NCBI GenBank assembly: GCA_009768925.2
Contig: VHIT02000021.1
Coordinates: 1-64,000, forward strand
Origin: Cryptosporidium bovis
Taxonomy: Eukaryota > Apicomplexa > Conoidasida > Eucoccidiorida > Cryptosporidiidae
Direction: 5' to 3'
DNA length: 64,000 bases
Below the pieces are notes generated by a model, which was not told the origin of the DNA, ran no database searches, and saw nothing but the letters and a program-made list of their open reading frames with translations. The number at the start of each line of letters is the position of its first letter. The first letter of the stretch is position 1. This document shows, piece after piece, positions 1-11,605 of the stretch. The translations under genes and the position numbers were made by a program.

Positions 1-761
1 ACAAGGCTAGTCCTAAAACAAATACAACAACAAAAGTAACAAACACAACCAATAAGGCAAGTGCCAAAACAAATACAACAACAAAAGTAACAAACACAAC
101 CAACAAGGCTAGTCCTAAAACAAATACAACAACAAAAAAAACTACAGCAACTAAAACAACAAAGTCTGCAACAGTAAAAAAAAATCAGTACAAACAACAA
201 TATTTACATGCACAAAAAATATCAAAAAGAAGATTTTTAGCATCAAAAGGTACAAGAAGCGATAATTTAAAAGGAATTAAAGATATTTCAAAGGTTATTT
301 CAAGCTGCATTGCATCAAACACAACATATAAATATGACACAAGGTGGTACTTAACAGAGCAAAATAAAATGGGTCCATTTGGTTGGTTCGACGGCAAGTA
401 TACAATACCAGGTTGGAAAACAATGGAAATGTCTTATGAATCATTTGATTTTGACTTTTTTGATGCTGAAAAATTAAGTAATGGAACATATATATTAACT
501 TTTGAATACTTTAATTTGTTAATAGAAACTTTAAATAACATATTACCGGTAATTGCACAAAGAATTGCATTTATGGATATGAATAATAATATCAATATTC
601 ATGATAAGAACAGTAGTGTTGAAATAAAACAGATTGATAATGAATCAATTATAAATATAGATGAAGCGCCAACAACATTTAACGATAACCGTCAAAATGC
701 ATATTTAAAATATAGAACTAATTATGAATTAGTTCCTGCTCAAGAAATATATTGTACATAA
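1..761 (+). CDS. Thr-rich repeat protein, 3' part (5' end outside window)
   Basis: The frame starting at base 3 is open from the left edge to the TAA at 759-761, so about 252 residues of the C-terminus are visible and no start is in the window. The first 50 residues are a tandem Thr/Lys/Asn repeat (unit KASPKTNTTTKVTNTTN, 17 residues), two full copies and a third that decays after ten residues. A basic Lys/Thr stretch follows, then a non-repetitive domain of about 180 residues with Trp-rich segments such as WYLTEQNKMGPFGWFDG. The tail is acidic and Asn-rich and ends in EIYCT, with no membrane or GPI segment. The Thr repeat suggests an O-glycosylated, mucin-like secreted protein, but the N-terminus that would show a signal peptide is missing. 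I do not recognise the C-terminal domain. Confidence 0.7.
   Translation, partial: KASPKTNTTTKVTNTTNKASAKTNTTTKVTNTTNKASPKTNTTTKKTTATKTTKSATVKKNQYKQQYLHAQKISKRRFLASKGTRSDNLKGIKDISKVISSCIASNTTYKYDTRWYLTEQNKMGPFGWFDGKYTIPGWKTMEMSYESFDFDFFDAEKLSNGTYILTFEYFNLLIETLNNILPVIAQRIAFMDMNNNINIHDKNSSVEIKQIDNESIINIDEAPTTFNDNRQNAYLKYRTNYELVPAQEIYCT
3..155 (+). repeat. 51-bp coding minisatellite, about 2.6 copies
   Basis: Units start at 3, 54 and 105. They are nearly identical at the DNA level; the second unit changes the opening codons from Ala-Ser-Pro to Ala-Ser-Ala. The array continues off the left edge, so the copy number is unknown. Confidence 0.85.
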
Positions 762-1219
762 AGTAACAAATGAATTATAATTCAAAATAAAAACAAATTA
801 CATAATTTAAATTAGTTAAATTAAGTATAACAGTAATAAAGGTCGATGCTTAAATATAAGTATACATACCTTATTTTAATAACGTTTAGTCATATTTTAC
901 TATTCAAAAATTTTAGTGAAAAAAATGCTAAGCATTCCCGCCAAAAGATTACTATTAAAATGATTAATGAAATTTTACAGTGTTACTATATTATGAATAA
1001 TAATGGCATATAAAATAAAGTGATTTATAAATTTCATTAGGTGGTGAAGTAAATATAAAAATTTCTGGTAGATTTAATATCAATTAAGTTACTTTATCAG
1101 GTGAAGAGTGGATTTTATATGTTATTCCAAAAAACCTAAATAATAGCTAATGATCAATTTTAAGTGCATTTAAGTTAAATAATATTGTTATATTAACACA
1201 TATTTAATTCAAGGGAAAA
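762..1219 (+). promoter_or_regulatory. Intergenic gap upstream of ADP/ATP carrier, with TTCCCGCC site
   Basis: This 458-bp AT-rich gap separates the Thr-rich gene from the carrier. The only GC-rich site is TTCCCGCCAAAA at 935-946, an E2F-like sequence about 275 bp upstream of the carrier ATG. The stretch 1040-1205 reads like eroded coding sequence (see findings). Confidence 0.45.
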
Positions 1220-2149
1220 ATGAAGACGAGTAAAAATAACAATGAGAAATGGACCAAAGAGAACAATTTTTTAAAAGATTTTATTGTGGGTGGTATATCT
1301 GCGACTGTAAGTAAAACGGCAGTAGCACCTATAGAAAGAGTTAAATTATTACTTCAAACACAAGATATAAATCCAGAAATATTAAATGGGGAAACACCAA
1401 GATATAAAGGAATATTTGACTGTTTAAAAAGATTATCCAAAGAACAAGGAATATTAAGTTTATGGAGAGGAAATACAACAAATATTATAAGGTATTTTCC
1501 AACACAAGCATTTGGTTTTGCATTTAAAAATTTGTTAAGAAATAAAATGCTTAAATATAATAATAAAGACAGTTTCTTAAATCTTTTTATTTTAAATATG
1601 TTGTCTGGTGGATTAGCAGGTGCAGTTTCTACTGGTTTGGTATATCCATTAGATTTAGCTAGAACAAGGCTTGCTACTGATATAGGGCAGAATAATCATG
1701 AATTTACAGGAATAATTGATTGTATGAAAAAAGTTTCAAAACAAACAGGTATAAGATCATTGTATCATGGATTTTTAATGTCTTTACAAGGTGTATTTGT
1801 ATATAGAGCGACATATTTTGGTTTATATGACACAATGAGTGAAATTTTACTTAAAAATAATAAGGATGAAAACATCCTACGAAAGTGGTTAATAGCACAA
1901 TCTGTAACTACGATATCAAGTATCGTATGCTATCCTTTTGATACAGTTAGAAGAAGAATGATGATGATGGCAGGTAAAGAAGGTGGTGGTTTGTTATATA
2001 AAAATTCATTTGACTGTGCAATTAAAGTAACTAGAAATGAGGGATTAAAAGCATTATACAGAGGATCATTATCTAATATATTAAAAGGGACAGGAAGTGC
2101 ATTAGTATTAGTTTTATATGATGAAATTAAAAAAAAATTAGAATTATAG
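1220..2149 (+). CDS. AAC: Mitochondrial ADP/ATP carrier
   Basis: This 309-residue single-exon protein has the three-repeat mitochondrial carrier fold. The P-x-[DE]-x-x-[RK] signatures lie at residues 37-42 (PIERVK), 143-148 (PLDLAR) and 239-244 (PFDTVR). The diagnostic ADP/ATP-carrier hexapeptide RRRMMM is at 244-249. The family exchanges ADP for ATP across the mitochondrial inner membrane. In an organism with a reduced mitosome it would more likely import ATP for Fe-S cluster assembly and protein import, which is inference. Length is usual for the family and there is no cleavable presequence. The start is the first ATG of the frame. Confidence 0.95.
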   Translation: MKTSKNNNEKWTKENNFLKDFIVGGISATVSKTAVAPIERVKLLLQTQDINPEILNGETPRYKGIFDCLKRLSKEQGILSLWRGNTTNIIRYFPTQAFGFAFKNLLRNKMLKYNNKDSFLNLFILNMLSGGLAGAVSTGLVYPLDLARTRLATDIGQNNHEFTGIIDCMKKVSKQTGIRSLYHGFLMSLQGVFVYRATYFGLYDTMSEILLKNNKDENILRKWLIAQSVTTISSIVCYPFDTVRRRMMMMAGKEGGGLLYKNSFDCAIKVTRNEGLKALYRGSLSNILKGTGSALVLVLYDEIKKKLEL

Positions 2150-2321
2150 AATGTACTATATATATATATATATTTCTATTTGTACTAATAAACATCAAGT
2201 TTTAGTAAATATTTAAATAAATCCACTTAATCTATTTTTAATTATTTAATCCAACTAAATCATTTTCAATATTGATTTTAATAATAATGAATAAAAGCTT
2301 GTTTTGAGGGAATTAAGTAAT

Positions 2322-4525
2322 TTAACTTAAATCGAATCCTCTGGAATTAAATATAGCTTGTTTTAGTTTTTTTTCCAGTATATCTTTAGATGTATATGTC
2401 GGAAGTTTAAGTAAATTGAAACAAGTAGATGCACTCGGTAATCTATTACTATCTGGAACAATTTGAATTCCAAAATTAGGATTGAGATATTGAAAGCCCA
2501 ATAGTGGTGCTTTCCTAGATGCAGTCACGAACAATAAAAATTCAGATTGTTCTTCTAAGTTGAATTTCTCAAGTATTTCCCAAAACCATATAATTTGTGG
2601 TGATGTTTCTAAATACCCGGTATATGTTGTATAGTTTTTAAGATTAATGATGTCAATTTTTTGGTATACGCCTGATATAAGCGATTGTATTTCATATGGT
2701 AAGAATAATTTAAGTGATTCGTATGGTATTACTGTACTTAATCCTTTAAGGAATGCATTCGACTGCAATTTAATACTTGTAATAAGTTTATAACGCGTTA
2801 ATATTTTAATATATAATAACTTATTTTCATTATTTACAGTTATATTTCTACCATTCGGTATTAAATCGATTTCAATGTAATTATTGTTAGTATTATTACT
2901 ATTTAAAATATCTACATTTAAATTAATTGTCAATGAGAATGTAATAGATAAATCAGATAAATCATTACCATAGTTTTTAATAAATAGTAGATTTTTGTAT
3001 ATTTCATTATCGAAATTAGCAAGATCATTAAAGTCACTATACTGTCCAAATACTGAATTTAAAAATACGGGATTAAATTCAATTTCTAATAATATTTTTT
3101 CATATATAGCTTTACCTACAATCTTTCCAAGAAATTCATACAAATTCAATACATTTATATTACTATATTTAATTAAATTTTGGCATTTATATATATTAAA
3201 GTTGTTATTGTTATTTGTGTTATTTATTATTTCTATTAAACTATAATAATCTCTCGGAGCAAGTGTGTTATCTTTGCAATTAATAAATAAACCAAATTCA
3301 GGTGAACATAATTCTCTAGATATACATATTATAAAATCTTTTAACAAACCACCACCATCTATCCCTGCTTCCATTTCCCCATTTTCGTCCAAAAATACTA
3401 TTCTAAAAACACTTCTTAATCTAAATGGATCTAAGTTACCGATACTAAAATAACCATCTTCAATTAAATGCGATCTTCTTATTTCAAATTTAGGTATTAA
3501 TACAATGTTTTCTGGTTGATAATAATATTTATACTTCAATTCCGAGATGTAATGATAATAAAAACAAAGTCTATCCTCAAAATTTAATAAATAAGATAAT
3601 TCTTTAATTATTTTCTTAAGTAATTTATATTTTGATTTGTTTGACACATATCTTATCGTAGAATCGAATATTTTTACTAAATCTATCTTATTTTCATCTC
3701 TAGAATATTTATAACTACTGTTACTGACATTATTGGCATTATTATGACTATTACTATACATATATTCACTTTCTAATTCCATATTTTGGTTAATACCATA
3801 ATTTAAATTATTGTTCACTAAGTTAAATAATTCACTATTATTATAATAATCATCATCAGATAATTCATTATCCTCTGTTTCATTATCTTCTGATTCATTA
3901 TAATTAAAGTGACTACCATTATTATTTTGATAGTTATTCATTGGAAAATTACCATGAAACTCAATATTAATTGCTTGTTTCAAAAGTATATTCTTCGGCT
4001 TTAGTAAATCAGAAATACTTAATATTGTCCATGGAATTTTAGCATACAAATCATCTAATTTAATTGAATTATAATTCAATTTAATAAACATTTGATATAT
4101 TCTACTTGAAAGTTCGCCATATATGGAATTTAAATATGACATTGTTGTATTTCTAGTAATTAATTCAAATGATAGATTGTTTATAAATAAAGAAATATAT
4201 ATTAATTCCCTGTTTTTGTTCATATTAATAAGTAAATATAAATTATTTGAGTTATTTTCGGCATCATTGTATCTTTTATATGTAATAAAATCATTCAAAT
4301 TCTTGTATGTTAACTTATCTAATAGTAACTTAAGCACTTCTGAGCCATAAACTAATGTTATATCATTATTCTTTTTGCTATTTATTATGTTATCCAATTC
4401 ATTTAATGCAATACTTAAATCTAAATATAAACTACCATTATTATTGTCAAATGAAATAATACTATTGCCAACAAAATAGTCAATATCTCTTTTAAAAGAA
4501 TTTTGATGACTATGGCAATGATTGC

Positions 4526-4594
<69 letters not shown>

Positions 4595-6974
4595 TTTGAT
4601 TCAAACTTTTAATTATTTCTATTTCATCTGAATATAATAATTGATGATTTAACGTTATCCCAAAGTAATTAACAATATTTGTAAAATTGAATTTATTTTG
4701 TTGAATTAATTCTACTATAAAATTAGTAATATTTCCCTTATAATTTAGTACTATGTTGTTTTGTATTAATAAAAATAATACCAACACAATATTTGTGTCG
4801 TATACTAAATGATTCAATATTACGTCATTTATTTCACTAATCAATTTAATTTTCCCCTTTTTTAATTGTTCGAAAAATATATTTATACTATCATATTCAC
4901 CAATATAATATTTATTGTATATTCTTTCTAATAATATACTATCATCATTATTGTTATCCAAATAGTATAAATATTTATTGTTTAATAATATTAAATCCAT
5001 ATTTAATAATTCTGAATTAATTTTTATTACTTTGCAATATATATTACTGGTTATTAAATTTAAATTGATATCAACTGTTTCTACAAATTTGTCTCTAGAA
5101 ATTATATTTCCACTTGTACAAATATCCGTTGCATTTTTTATAGAATTAAAACTCTTTTTGTTATTACTCTCAAAATTTAATATTTTAGGCTTCTCTAATG
5201 CATTTAATGGAAAATAAATATCTAATAATAAATTAATTATATTGGTCACTATTTCAATATTTAATTTATTATCCATTAGTAATAATATATTATCTAACAA
5301 TGGTTTTATAATATTATTTAATATATATTCATTGTTTAATAATTTAGATATTACTTTATTATTTTCGAGTACATTAACGTTTATTATTTCGTATATATCA
5401 TATTTTTTATTTTGATAAATGTTATCACCCAGAATAAATGTGCCTATGTATGTAAATTTTTCAATTAAATTAGCAAATAACAAGTGAAGACGAATAAATA
5501 GTAATATTTTTATATTATCCTCAAAATTTATATTTACATTCTCATTGTTATCTAGACATTCTTTTGATAACAACTCTACAAAAAATCTTATATATTTTAT
5601 ATTCTCATCATTGTAATCACAATTACTATCATGATAATCAATATCAATGTTCATATTTAAATCGTGGTTTAGACTGCAACACTTAACATTTGTATTGGAA
5701 TCAAAATCAAAGTCTAAATCAGAATTAAAATCCCATATATTTATTAAAAACAATGTTTTATTAAATTCTTTACTATTTGTGTCAAATATTCGTATATTAT
5801 TACCGTAATTGTTCGTTTCGTAGTAATTTCTTTCGCTATAACATTCTATTAACGTATAATTTAATAGTAAATATGAAAATAATGATTTTGGCACAATATT
5901 ATTAATAACATTACCGTTATTTCTATTATTACTTTTAACTTGAGATTCATTTATATATTTAACACTATTAATACTTTCGTTCATTATTAGTGATAAAAAA
6001 TAATTAACATTGATGTATTTTAGTTCCTTTTTAAATAAATTAATACATTCGTAATAACCAAGTAAGTTCTTACTTTTAATTAATAGTAATAACATACATA
6101 TTTTAAACCAACTATTCCTATTATTAATAAAATTAACCAAATTACTTATGTTGTCAATGTTATTTGATTTAATCTTTTTTTTTAATTCTCTTTGATTTTT
6201 GAATATATTTATAAATAAATCGTTACCAAATGTATAATAAGTGCATTCTATTACAATATCCATATTGTTATTAAATATAATACTTAATATATTAGTAAAT
6301 AAACTAAAGTTATTATTTCTATTAATTGTATACTTCTCAATATATTTTAACAATAGTACATCTACCATTGAATTATTTAATATCATATTAAAAAAATATC
6401 TTTTTTTAATTTCATTTTCATTATTAACATTAGTTATATAATCAAGTATGTCATTTACTAGATTTATTGCTTTAGTATTCGTATCTATTTGAAATATAAC
6501 ATTATCCAAAAATATTAATACTAAACAATTTCTAAATATATAGAATAAGTTACTCAATGAAATTTCTTCAAGAACAGCCTTATTATTATAATTTTCGAAA
6601 ATTATATCTATTATTAACAAGTATTTAGTTATATTTGAACTTATATCATTATTGTATCCAGAACTGAATCTAAATAATCTAATAACTCGATCTATATCAC
6701 TACTTTTATTATTAATCAAAGTATCCAATTCATTTTCATATTTCGTTTTTTTTTTTTTATATTCCAAAAATACTTTTATATAATAACTTATTATTTTGCA
6801 TTTCTCACTTTTAATTTTATCGCTTATTCTTTTTTCTTTTTCCTTCTTTTTTATATCAACAAAATCTTTATTTGATTGTTTCCCAAATGAAACTGGTATA
6901 TCCAAATTGCTACTTAAGTTTACATTATTTATTTTTATATTGTTTATTTTTTTATTATTTGGTTTTCCGAACAT
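2322..6974 (-). CDS. HECT-type E3 ubiquitin ligase (UBE3C/UPL6/Hul5-like)
   Basis: This 1550-residue protein ends in a full HECT domain. The domain opens near FRIVFLDENGEMEAGIDGGG and closes with the catalytic loop PSASTCFNLLKLP, where Cys1518 lies 32 residues from the end. The pre-HECT segment, with its RSHLIEDGYFSIGNLDP stretch, and a basic IQ-like helix near residues 60-80 resemble UBE3C/UPL6/Hul5, which extend ubiquitin chains on proteasome-bound substrates. The middle is low in complexity, with a run of about 22 Asn and acidic Asn/Glu/Asp tracts. Most of the roughly 1100 residues before HECT have no motif I recognise. The ATG at 6974 begins the frame. The 3' end faces the ADP/ATP carrier across a 172-bp gap. 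Confidence 0.9.
4526..4592. repeat. (ATT)n microsatellite coding for poly-Asn in the HECT gene
   Basis: A pure trinucleotide run of 67 bp reads AAT on the coding strand. It adds about 22 Asn to a non-conserved linker and is probably variable in length between isolates. Confidence 0.9.
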
Positions 6975-7646
6975 TTTGTTATTAACTAGTTAAAATAACA
7001 AATATTCATATTCACATGTATATAAATATGTAATAACAAATATATATATTCACATATATATAATGTTGATTGATAGATACACACTTATCCCACTTATTTC
7101 GTTATTTTATTTTATTGACTTCTTAATTACTTCAAACCAAAATTTAAATTTACACATAAAACAGTTTATCTATATAATATTGTTTAAATATGTACTGTTT
7201 ACTAAATCTTGTAAAAAATTTATTGTGGTTAAAAACAAATTATAATCAAATATTCGGACCAAACTATTTACTTTAACTATAATCTTTTAATAACAATAAT
7301 AATATAAATTATACATCGATTTCTAAATCGTAATTAAATAATATATTCGATTGCTTAATAATCGACAATTGTTCTATTTGTTTTAAAAATATGTATATTT
7401 GTTTAATAGTTTGAAATGAATATTAACTAAAAAAGGCGGTAATCATTTTTTTTTTCATTTTGCAGACCAGATACCTCACAAAATGCGGTAACAATTTTTT
7501 AAGATAAAAAGATTAAAATTAAAATTTACTTTTTCAATAGGCAAAATAATGTTCTAATATGCACTGTAATAAAGCACGTGATATATTTCTTTGAAATTAA
7601 CTATATATAAAATAATAACAAAAATTTCTCAAACAAAGTAATTAGG
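6975..7646. promoter_or_regulatory. Divergent promoter gap, HECT ligase / zinc-finger gene
   Basis: This 672-bp gap separates divergently transcribed genes. It contains AAAAAAGGCGGT at 7429-7440, about 207 bp upstream of the zinc-finger ATG, and a weaker GCGG site near 7494. A 60-codon open stretch at 7063-7245 has no family features and is left out. No other structure was seen. Confidence 0.4.
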
Positions 7647-8249
7647 ATGGAAAAAACAAATATAAATGTAATGACATGTTGCCATTGCAATACAAAAAAT
7701 GAATATATTGGTAGGTTGATACTTGTCTACTATTATTTTCCTTAAGCAAAATTTGAATAATTTAATTCTCAAAATTTAACTCAAAAATACACTCTTTCCA
7801 ACACTTGCTTGTTAAAATAATTATCATTTACATCATTTCAATTATTATTGCAACATATCAGACAGTATTTTTGTAAAGTGTTACTTTTGTACAACTATTA
7901 ACTTTGTAGGGTATCCATCTATTGGTAAAATTGTACAATGTATCAAAGTACTATGCCCAAGATGTGTAAGTTACACAACAGTACCAAAAGGTATGTTTTA
8001 TCAATTAGAAAAATTCATCGTAATTTTTTTTTTTTAATATTTTATTTTTAAATATAAAAGTAATTATTAACAATAATAAACATTTTGAACCTTATTAACT
8101 AAAATAAAAAATATTGCTACTTTAAAGATTGTACAACCTGTAGGTGTATAAGGTGTGGTCTTTTTATGATTGTGGATTCTATAGTTACTCTAAAAAGAGA
8201 AGAATCAAAGACTGAATCCGAATGTTCATCTGGAGTAATCCAATATTAA
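7647..8249 (+). CDS. Small Cys-rich zinc-finger protein, three exons
   Basis: Exons 7647-7710, 7910-7990 and 8128-8249 join in phase to an 88-residue protein. Both introns are GT...AG (gtaggt...tag, 199 bp; gtatgt...aag, 137 bp). The cysteines are C11, C12, C14, C32, C37-P-R-C40, C50, C53, C55 and C58, enough for two or three zinc sites. The first half (C-x2-C, then YPSIGKIVQC) resembles the LSD1-type zinc finger, in which a Tyr-Pro/Gly/Val pattern lies between the Cys pairs. The last 30 residues are charged. There is no membrane segment or signal peptide. The splice phases and dense cysteines are seen directly; the LSD1-like label is tentative and I assign no function. Confidence 0.7.
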
Positions 8250-9091
8250 TAAATTCTTAAATAATCTACTGTTATATATAAATATATATTTTTTTCGAAT
8301 AAAAGAGTATGGAAAAAACAAAAGTAGTATTTACCTACAATTTTCAATACTTGATAACAAAGCATTTATCTTAACTCTATATACATCATACTACTAGCTA
8401 CAATATAAACACGTTATTTAACATTAGTTGTTGAAATCTATACACACATTTTGTAATTATTTTTTTTAAATAAACTTCCAAAGTCTTCATTCGATACCTT
8501 TTTTTCATTTATTTTTACTACTGGCGCCTTATTTTCATGTTCTAATTGCATGCATACGTAATATATTGCGTGAGCGGTATTTGCATTATCACATAAAAAC
8601 GGATATATTAAAAAAATAATGATCATATAAATATTACGGTAAATAATAGTGAAAGAAAATTGCAAGGTATATAAAAGAAGAAATATAAAAAGACTACACC
8701 TTCTGTTTTTGATATTTAATCAGTACAGACAAATTATATTGCAAGACATTAAATAAAATAAATAACTGTGCAAGTATTAATCTTTACTTTTATTTGCTTT
8801 TTTTTTTTTTTATGTTAAAGTAGAAGATATATCCTTATTTCTTAAATCAGGTATCAAATATTTACTGAGCGACAAATAGTGAAAATATCATTTAAAAAAA
8901 GTTATATAGGAAATAGTTAATATAAACTGTAATTGAACAGTATTAGCTGAAAAAGTAAAAAAAATATGTACAAGTATATATAAACAGCTGTTTAATACCA
9001 GGTGATAACAAATAGATGAATAATACTCTTTAATAATTAAAGAGTAAAATTGATTATTAATAGAATAAAAAGTTTTTTTTAATTAAAAGAA
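8250..9091 (+). promoter_or_regulatory. Promoter gap of coronin with GGCGCC and TGCATGCA
   Basis: The gap is 842 bp. GGCGCC at 8523-8528 and TGCATGCA at 8547-8554 lie 19 bases apart, about 540-570 bp upstream of the coronin ATG. Both fall inside a minus-strand open stretch (8438-8665) that has no ATG before its middle and that I do not accept as a gene. Confidence 0.45.
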
Positions 9092-11605
9092 ATGGAGAAA
9101 TTACAATCTAATATTCAAAATTATAAAAATTTAACCAGTAGAGTATTAAAAGAAAATTTTACCGAACTTAGAATAGGTACAAGATTAAATGAAAGCAGTG
9201 GTTTAACATGCTCAGATAAATTCATTGCATATGCAAATGATGGTGGTGGTGGTTCAGCGAGTATAATAACAATAAGTTCAGCAGGAATTAGGAAGCCACC
9301 AAAAATAATGGTATCTGGACATTCAGCCGGAATAACAGATGTAAAATTTTCCCCTTTTCACACAAATTTTTTGGCAACATGTTCAGATGATAGAACAATA
9401 AAAACATGGAATTTGCCAATCGAGGGTGAATTTTATGAGATATTAGAAAATGATTTTTTAGATTCAGAAAATATGAAAAGAAGCGAATATATTGAAAAAA
9501 TAACCATGCCTTATTCAAGTTTACATGGACATGACAAAAGGGTAACTTTAATAGAGTTTAACAAAAATTCAGATAACATATTGTCAAGCTGTTCTAGTGA
9601 TGGTAGGCTATTTATTTGGGACTTGGAAAAATCTTTAAAAATACGTTCATATGAGGAAAGCAATAATTTATGTTACGATATGAAATGGAATTATTTCGGT
9701 AGTCTTATTTCGACAACAAATAAAGATAGATTAGTCCGTATAATAGACCCTAGACAAGAGAGAACTGCTCATAATTTTATAGCTCATGAAGGCACAAGAA
9801 TAGGAAAGTGCACATGGCTAGGAGGAAGTGGTATAATACAGAACAAGCTGATTACAACAGGGTTTACACAATCAGGTTCGAGATCAATTAAACTATGGGA
9901 TATACGCTCAACAGAAACCCCAATTATAGATGTACAACTAGATATAATGTCAAGTACATTATATCCACATTTTGAAAACGAATTTAAGTTACTAACTGTA
10001 TATGGAAAAGGTGATGGAAACATTAGAGTATTTAGGTTTGATGACACGAATGATGATTCTCTTATTCAAGTAGAGGAAGTACGAACAACAAAACCCCAAA
10101 AAGGAATTTGTTTCTTGCCAGTTAGGTGTCTTGATATTAGCAAATCAGAAGTGATAAGAATATTTAAAGCAGTAAGTACTGATACAATTGATATTATTAG
10201 TTTATCATTACCAAGAAAACAACATGTTTATTCGGAAGATATATTTCCAGATTGTTATGCCGGTATACCTTCATTAGATTCAAATGATTGGTTAAAAGGA
10301 ATAAATAGACCACCTGTATTAATTACATTAAATCCAAATATTGAAAAAAAACCGTATTTACCAAAAATTGAAGAATATATAAATAGTGGTTCTCAATTAA
10401 CTAAAAAAACATCTATACTTCGAAAGTCATCTTCAAGTAAAAATATTTTGAAAGAAAATTTATACAGGAAAACATCGTTGAAAAATGAACTCCCACTTAT
10501 TGAAGAAAATAAAGAATTAATTGATAATAATTCAAAATCCAATTCAAAAATCAATAATAAAAAACTATCAAAGCAAAGCAGTGTTCTATCTAGATTATCA
10601 TCTTTATTTTCCTTAAGCAAAAAAAACTCTTCTGCCAGTGTTGTTAGCTTTGAATTTAAAAGATCAGCTTCATCAAATTCAACGGCATCAGACAATAATA
10701 ACAATGAAACATTACATATTGAAGATAATTTATTTGAATCAAATTCTGATATTAATTCTATTAACGAATCTAATGTGTCTAGTTATTATTGTAATAATAA
10801 TAAAAACAATTTTAACAATGGTAATTATTTGTATAATATGAACCAAATTTGTAAATCAGTACCCTTCTATAAAGACCAATGTGGGAATATATTTGAAGAT
10901 AAAGAAATTAACTACAGTGATATATTAGATTACAGATCAGAATATCCAGGTACAAGTTCAAGTTTTGATACAATAAATTGCAATTTAAGCGTTCCTGATA
11001 TAAGTGCATATACATTTAATAATTGCAATAATAATCAATCTGTCCAGTCAAACAATTTAGGGTTTGTTAAAAAGATGGTAGATATAATAAATTCAAATAA
11101 TATAGTACAAAATAGCTGCAAGATCATACCAAAAGCGGAATATCCATTATGTAGAGCAACTAGACTTTGCAAATTAGAAAGTAATATGCAAAAAAGTACA
11201 AGCATTTATTCAATTGATGATAAGGAATCAACAATATCAAAATCTTCAACTACAGATTTAGATTCACTTTTGAACAATATTATTTCTAGCCTTAGAAGAG
11301 ACTTTGATGACGCTAATAAGAGAATAAATCAATTAGACGAAGCCATCAAGAAAAAAATTGTTCCTAATTCTAAATTGAAAGCAGAAAGTGGCAAAAATGA
11401 TAGTAATACCGATGATAAACCTATAGAACTTCAAAAACTTGAAAAAGAACTCAATAAAATAAGTAACGAATATTATAATTTAAATGTTGCATATAGGCAA
11501 CAATCTGCTCTTTTTGGTCTTTACAAAGAATTTTATGGAGAAATCGAAGACATTCTAGCTGAATCCTTTAATGTTATGAAAGAGGTTGCTGCTAATAAAA
11601 AATAA
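9092..11605 (+). CDS. Coronin, WD40-repeat actin-binding protein
   Basis: This 837-residue protein has the coronin architecture. An N-terminal seven-blade WD40 propeller covers about residues 20-340, with blades showing GHSAGITDVKFSPF and ATCSDDRTIKTWNLP. The coronin extension follows (DIFPDCYAGIPSLDSNDWL, then RPPVLITLNP). A Ser/Asn-rich linker covers about 450-740, and the last 80 residues form a heptad-rich helix fitting the trimerising coiled coil. Coronin bundles F-actin, and in apicomplexans it associates with actin during motility and endocytic recycling. The protein is longer than usual coronins because of the low-complexity linker. The ATG at 9092 follows an A-rich leader. Confidence 0.9.
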   Translation: MEKLQSNIQNYKNLTSRVLKENFTELRIGTRLNESSGLTCSDKFIAYANDGGGGSASIITISSAGIRKPPKIMVSGHSAGITDVKFSPFHTNFLATCSDDRTIKTWNLPIEGEFYEILENDFLDSENMKRSEYIEKITMPYSSLHGHDKRVTLIEFNKNSDNILSSCSSDGRLFIWDLEKSLKIRSYEESNNLCYDMKWNYFGSLISTTNKDRLVRIIDPRQERTAHNFIAHEGTRIGKCTWLGGSGIIQNKLITTGFTQSGSRSIKLWDIRSTETPIIDVQLDIMSSTLYPHFENEFKLLTVYGKGDGNIRVFRFDDTNDDSLIQVEEVRTTKPQKGICFLPVRCLDISKSEVIRIFKAVSTDTIDIISLSLPRKQHVYSEDIFPDCYAGIPSLDSNDWLKGINRPPVLITLNPNIEKKPYLPKIEEYINSGSQLTKKTSILRKSSSSKNILKENLYRKTSLKNELPLIEENKELIDNNSKSNSKINNKKLSKQSSVLSRLSSLFSLSKKNSSASVVSFEFKRSASSNSTASDNNNNETLHIEDNLFESNSDINSINESNVSSYYCNNNKNNFNNGNYLYNMNQICKSVPFYKDQCGNIFEDKEINYSDILDYRSEYPGTSSSFDTINCNLSVPDISAYTFNNCNNNQSVQSNNLGFVKKMVDIINSNNIVQNSCKIIPKAEYPLCRATRLCKLESNMQKSTSIYSIDDKESTISKSSTTDLDSLLNNIISSLRRDFDDANKRINQLDEAIKKKIVPNSKLKAESGKNDSNTDDKPIELQKLEKELNKISNEYYNLNVAYRQQSALFGLYKEFYGEIEDILAESFNVMKEVAANKK

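Noticed and set aside
7063-7245. Plus-strand frame of 60 codons between HECT and zinc-finger genes
   Set aside because: Random-looking hydrophobic composition, short, and in a divergent promoter gap.
8438-8665. Minus-strand open stretch of 75 codons
   Set aside because: It opens with TTG, not ATG, and no acceptor was convincing. It overlaps the GGCGCC and TGCATGCA motifs of the coronin promoter.
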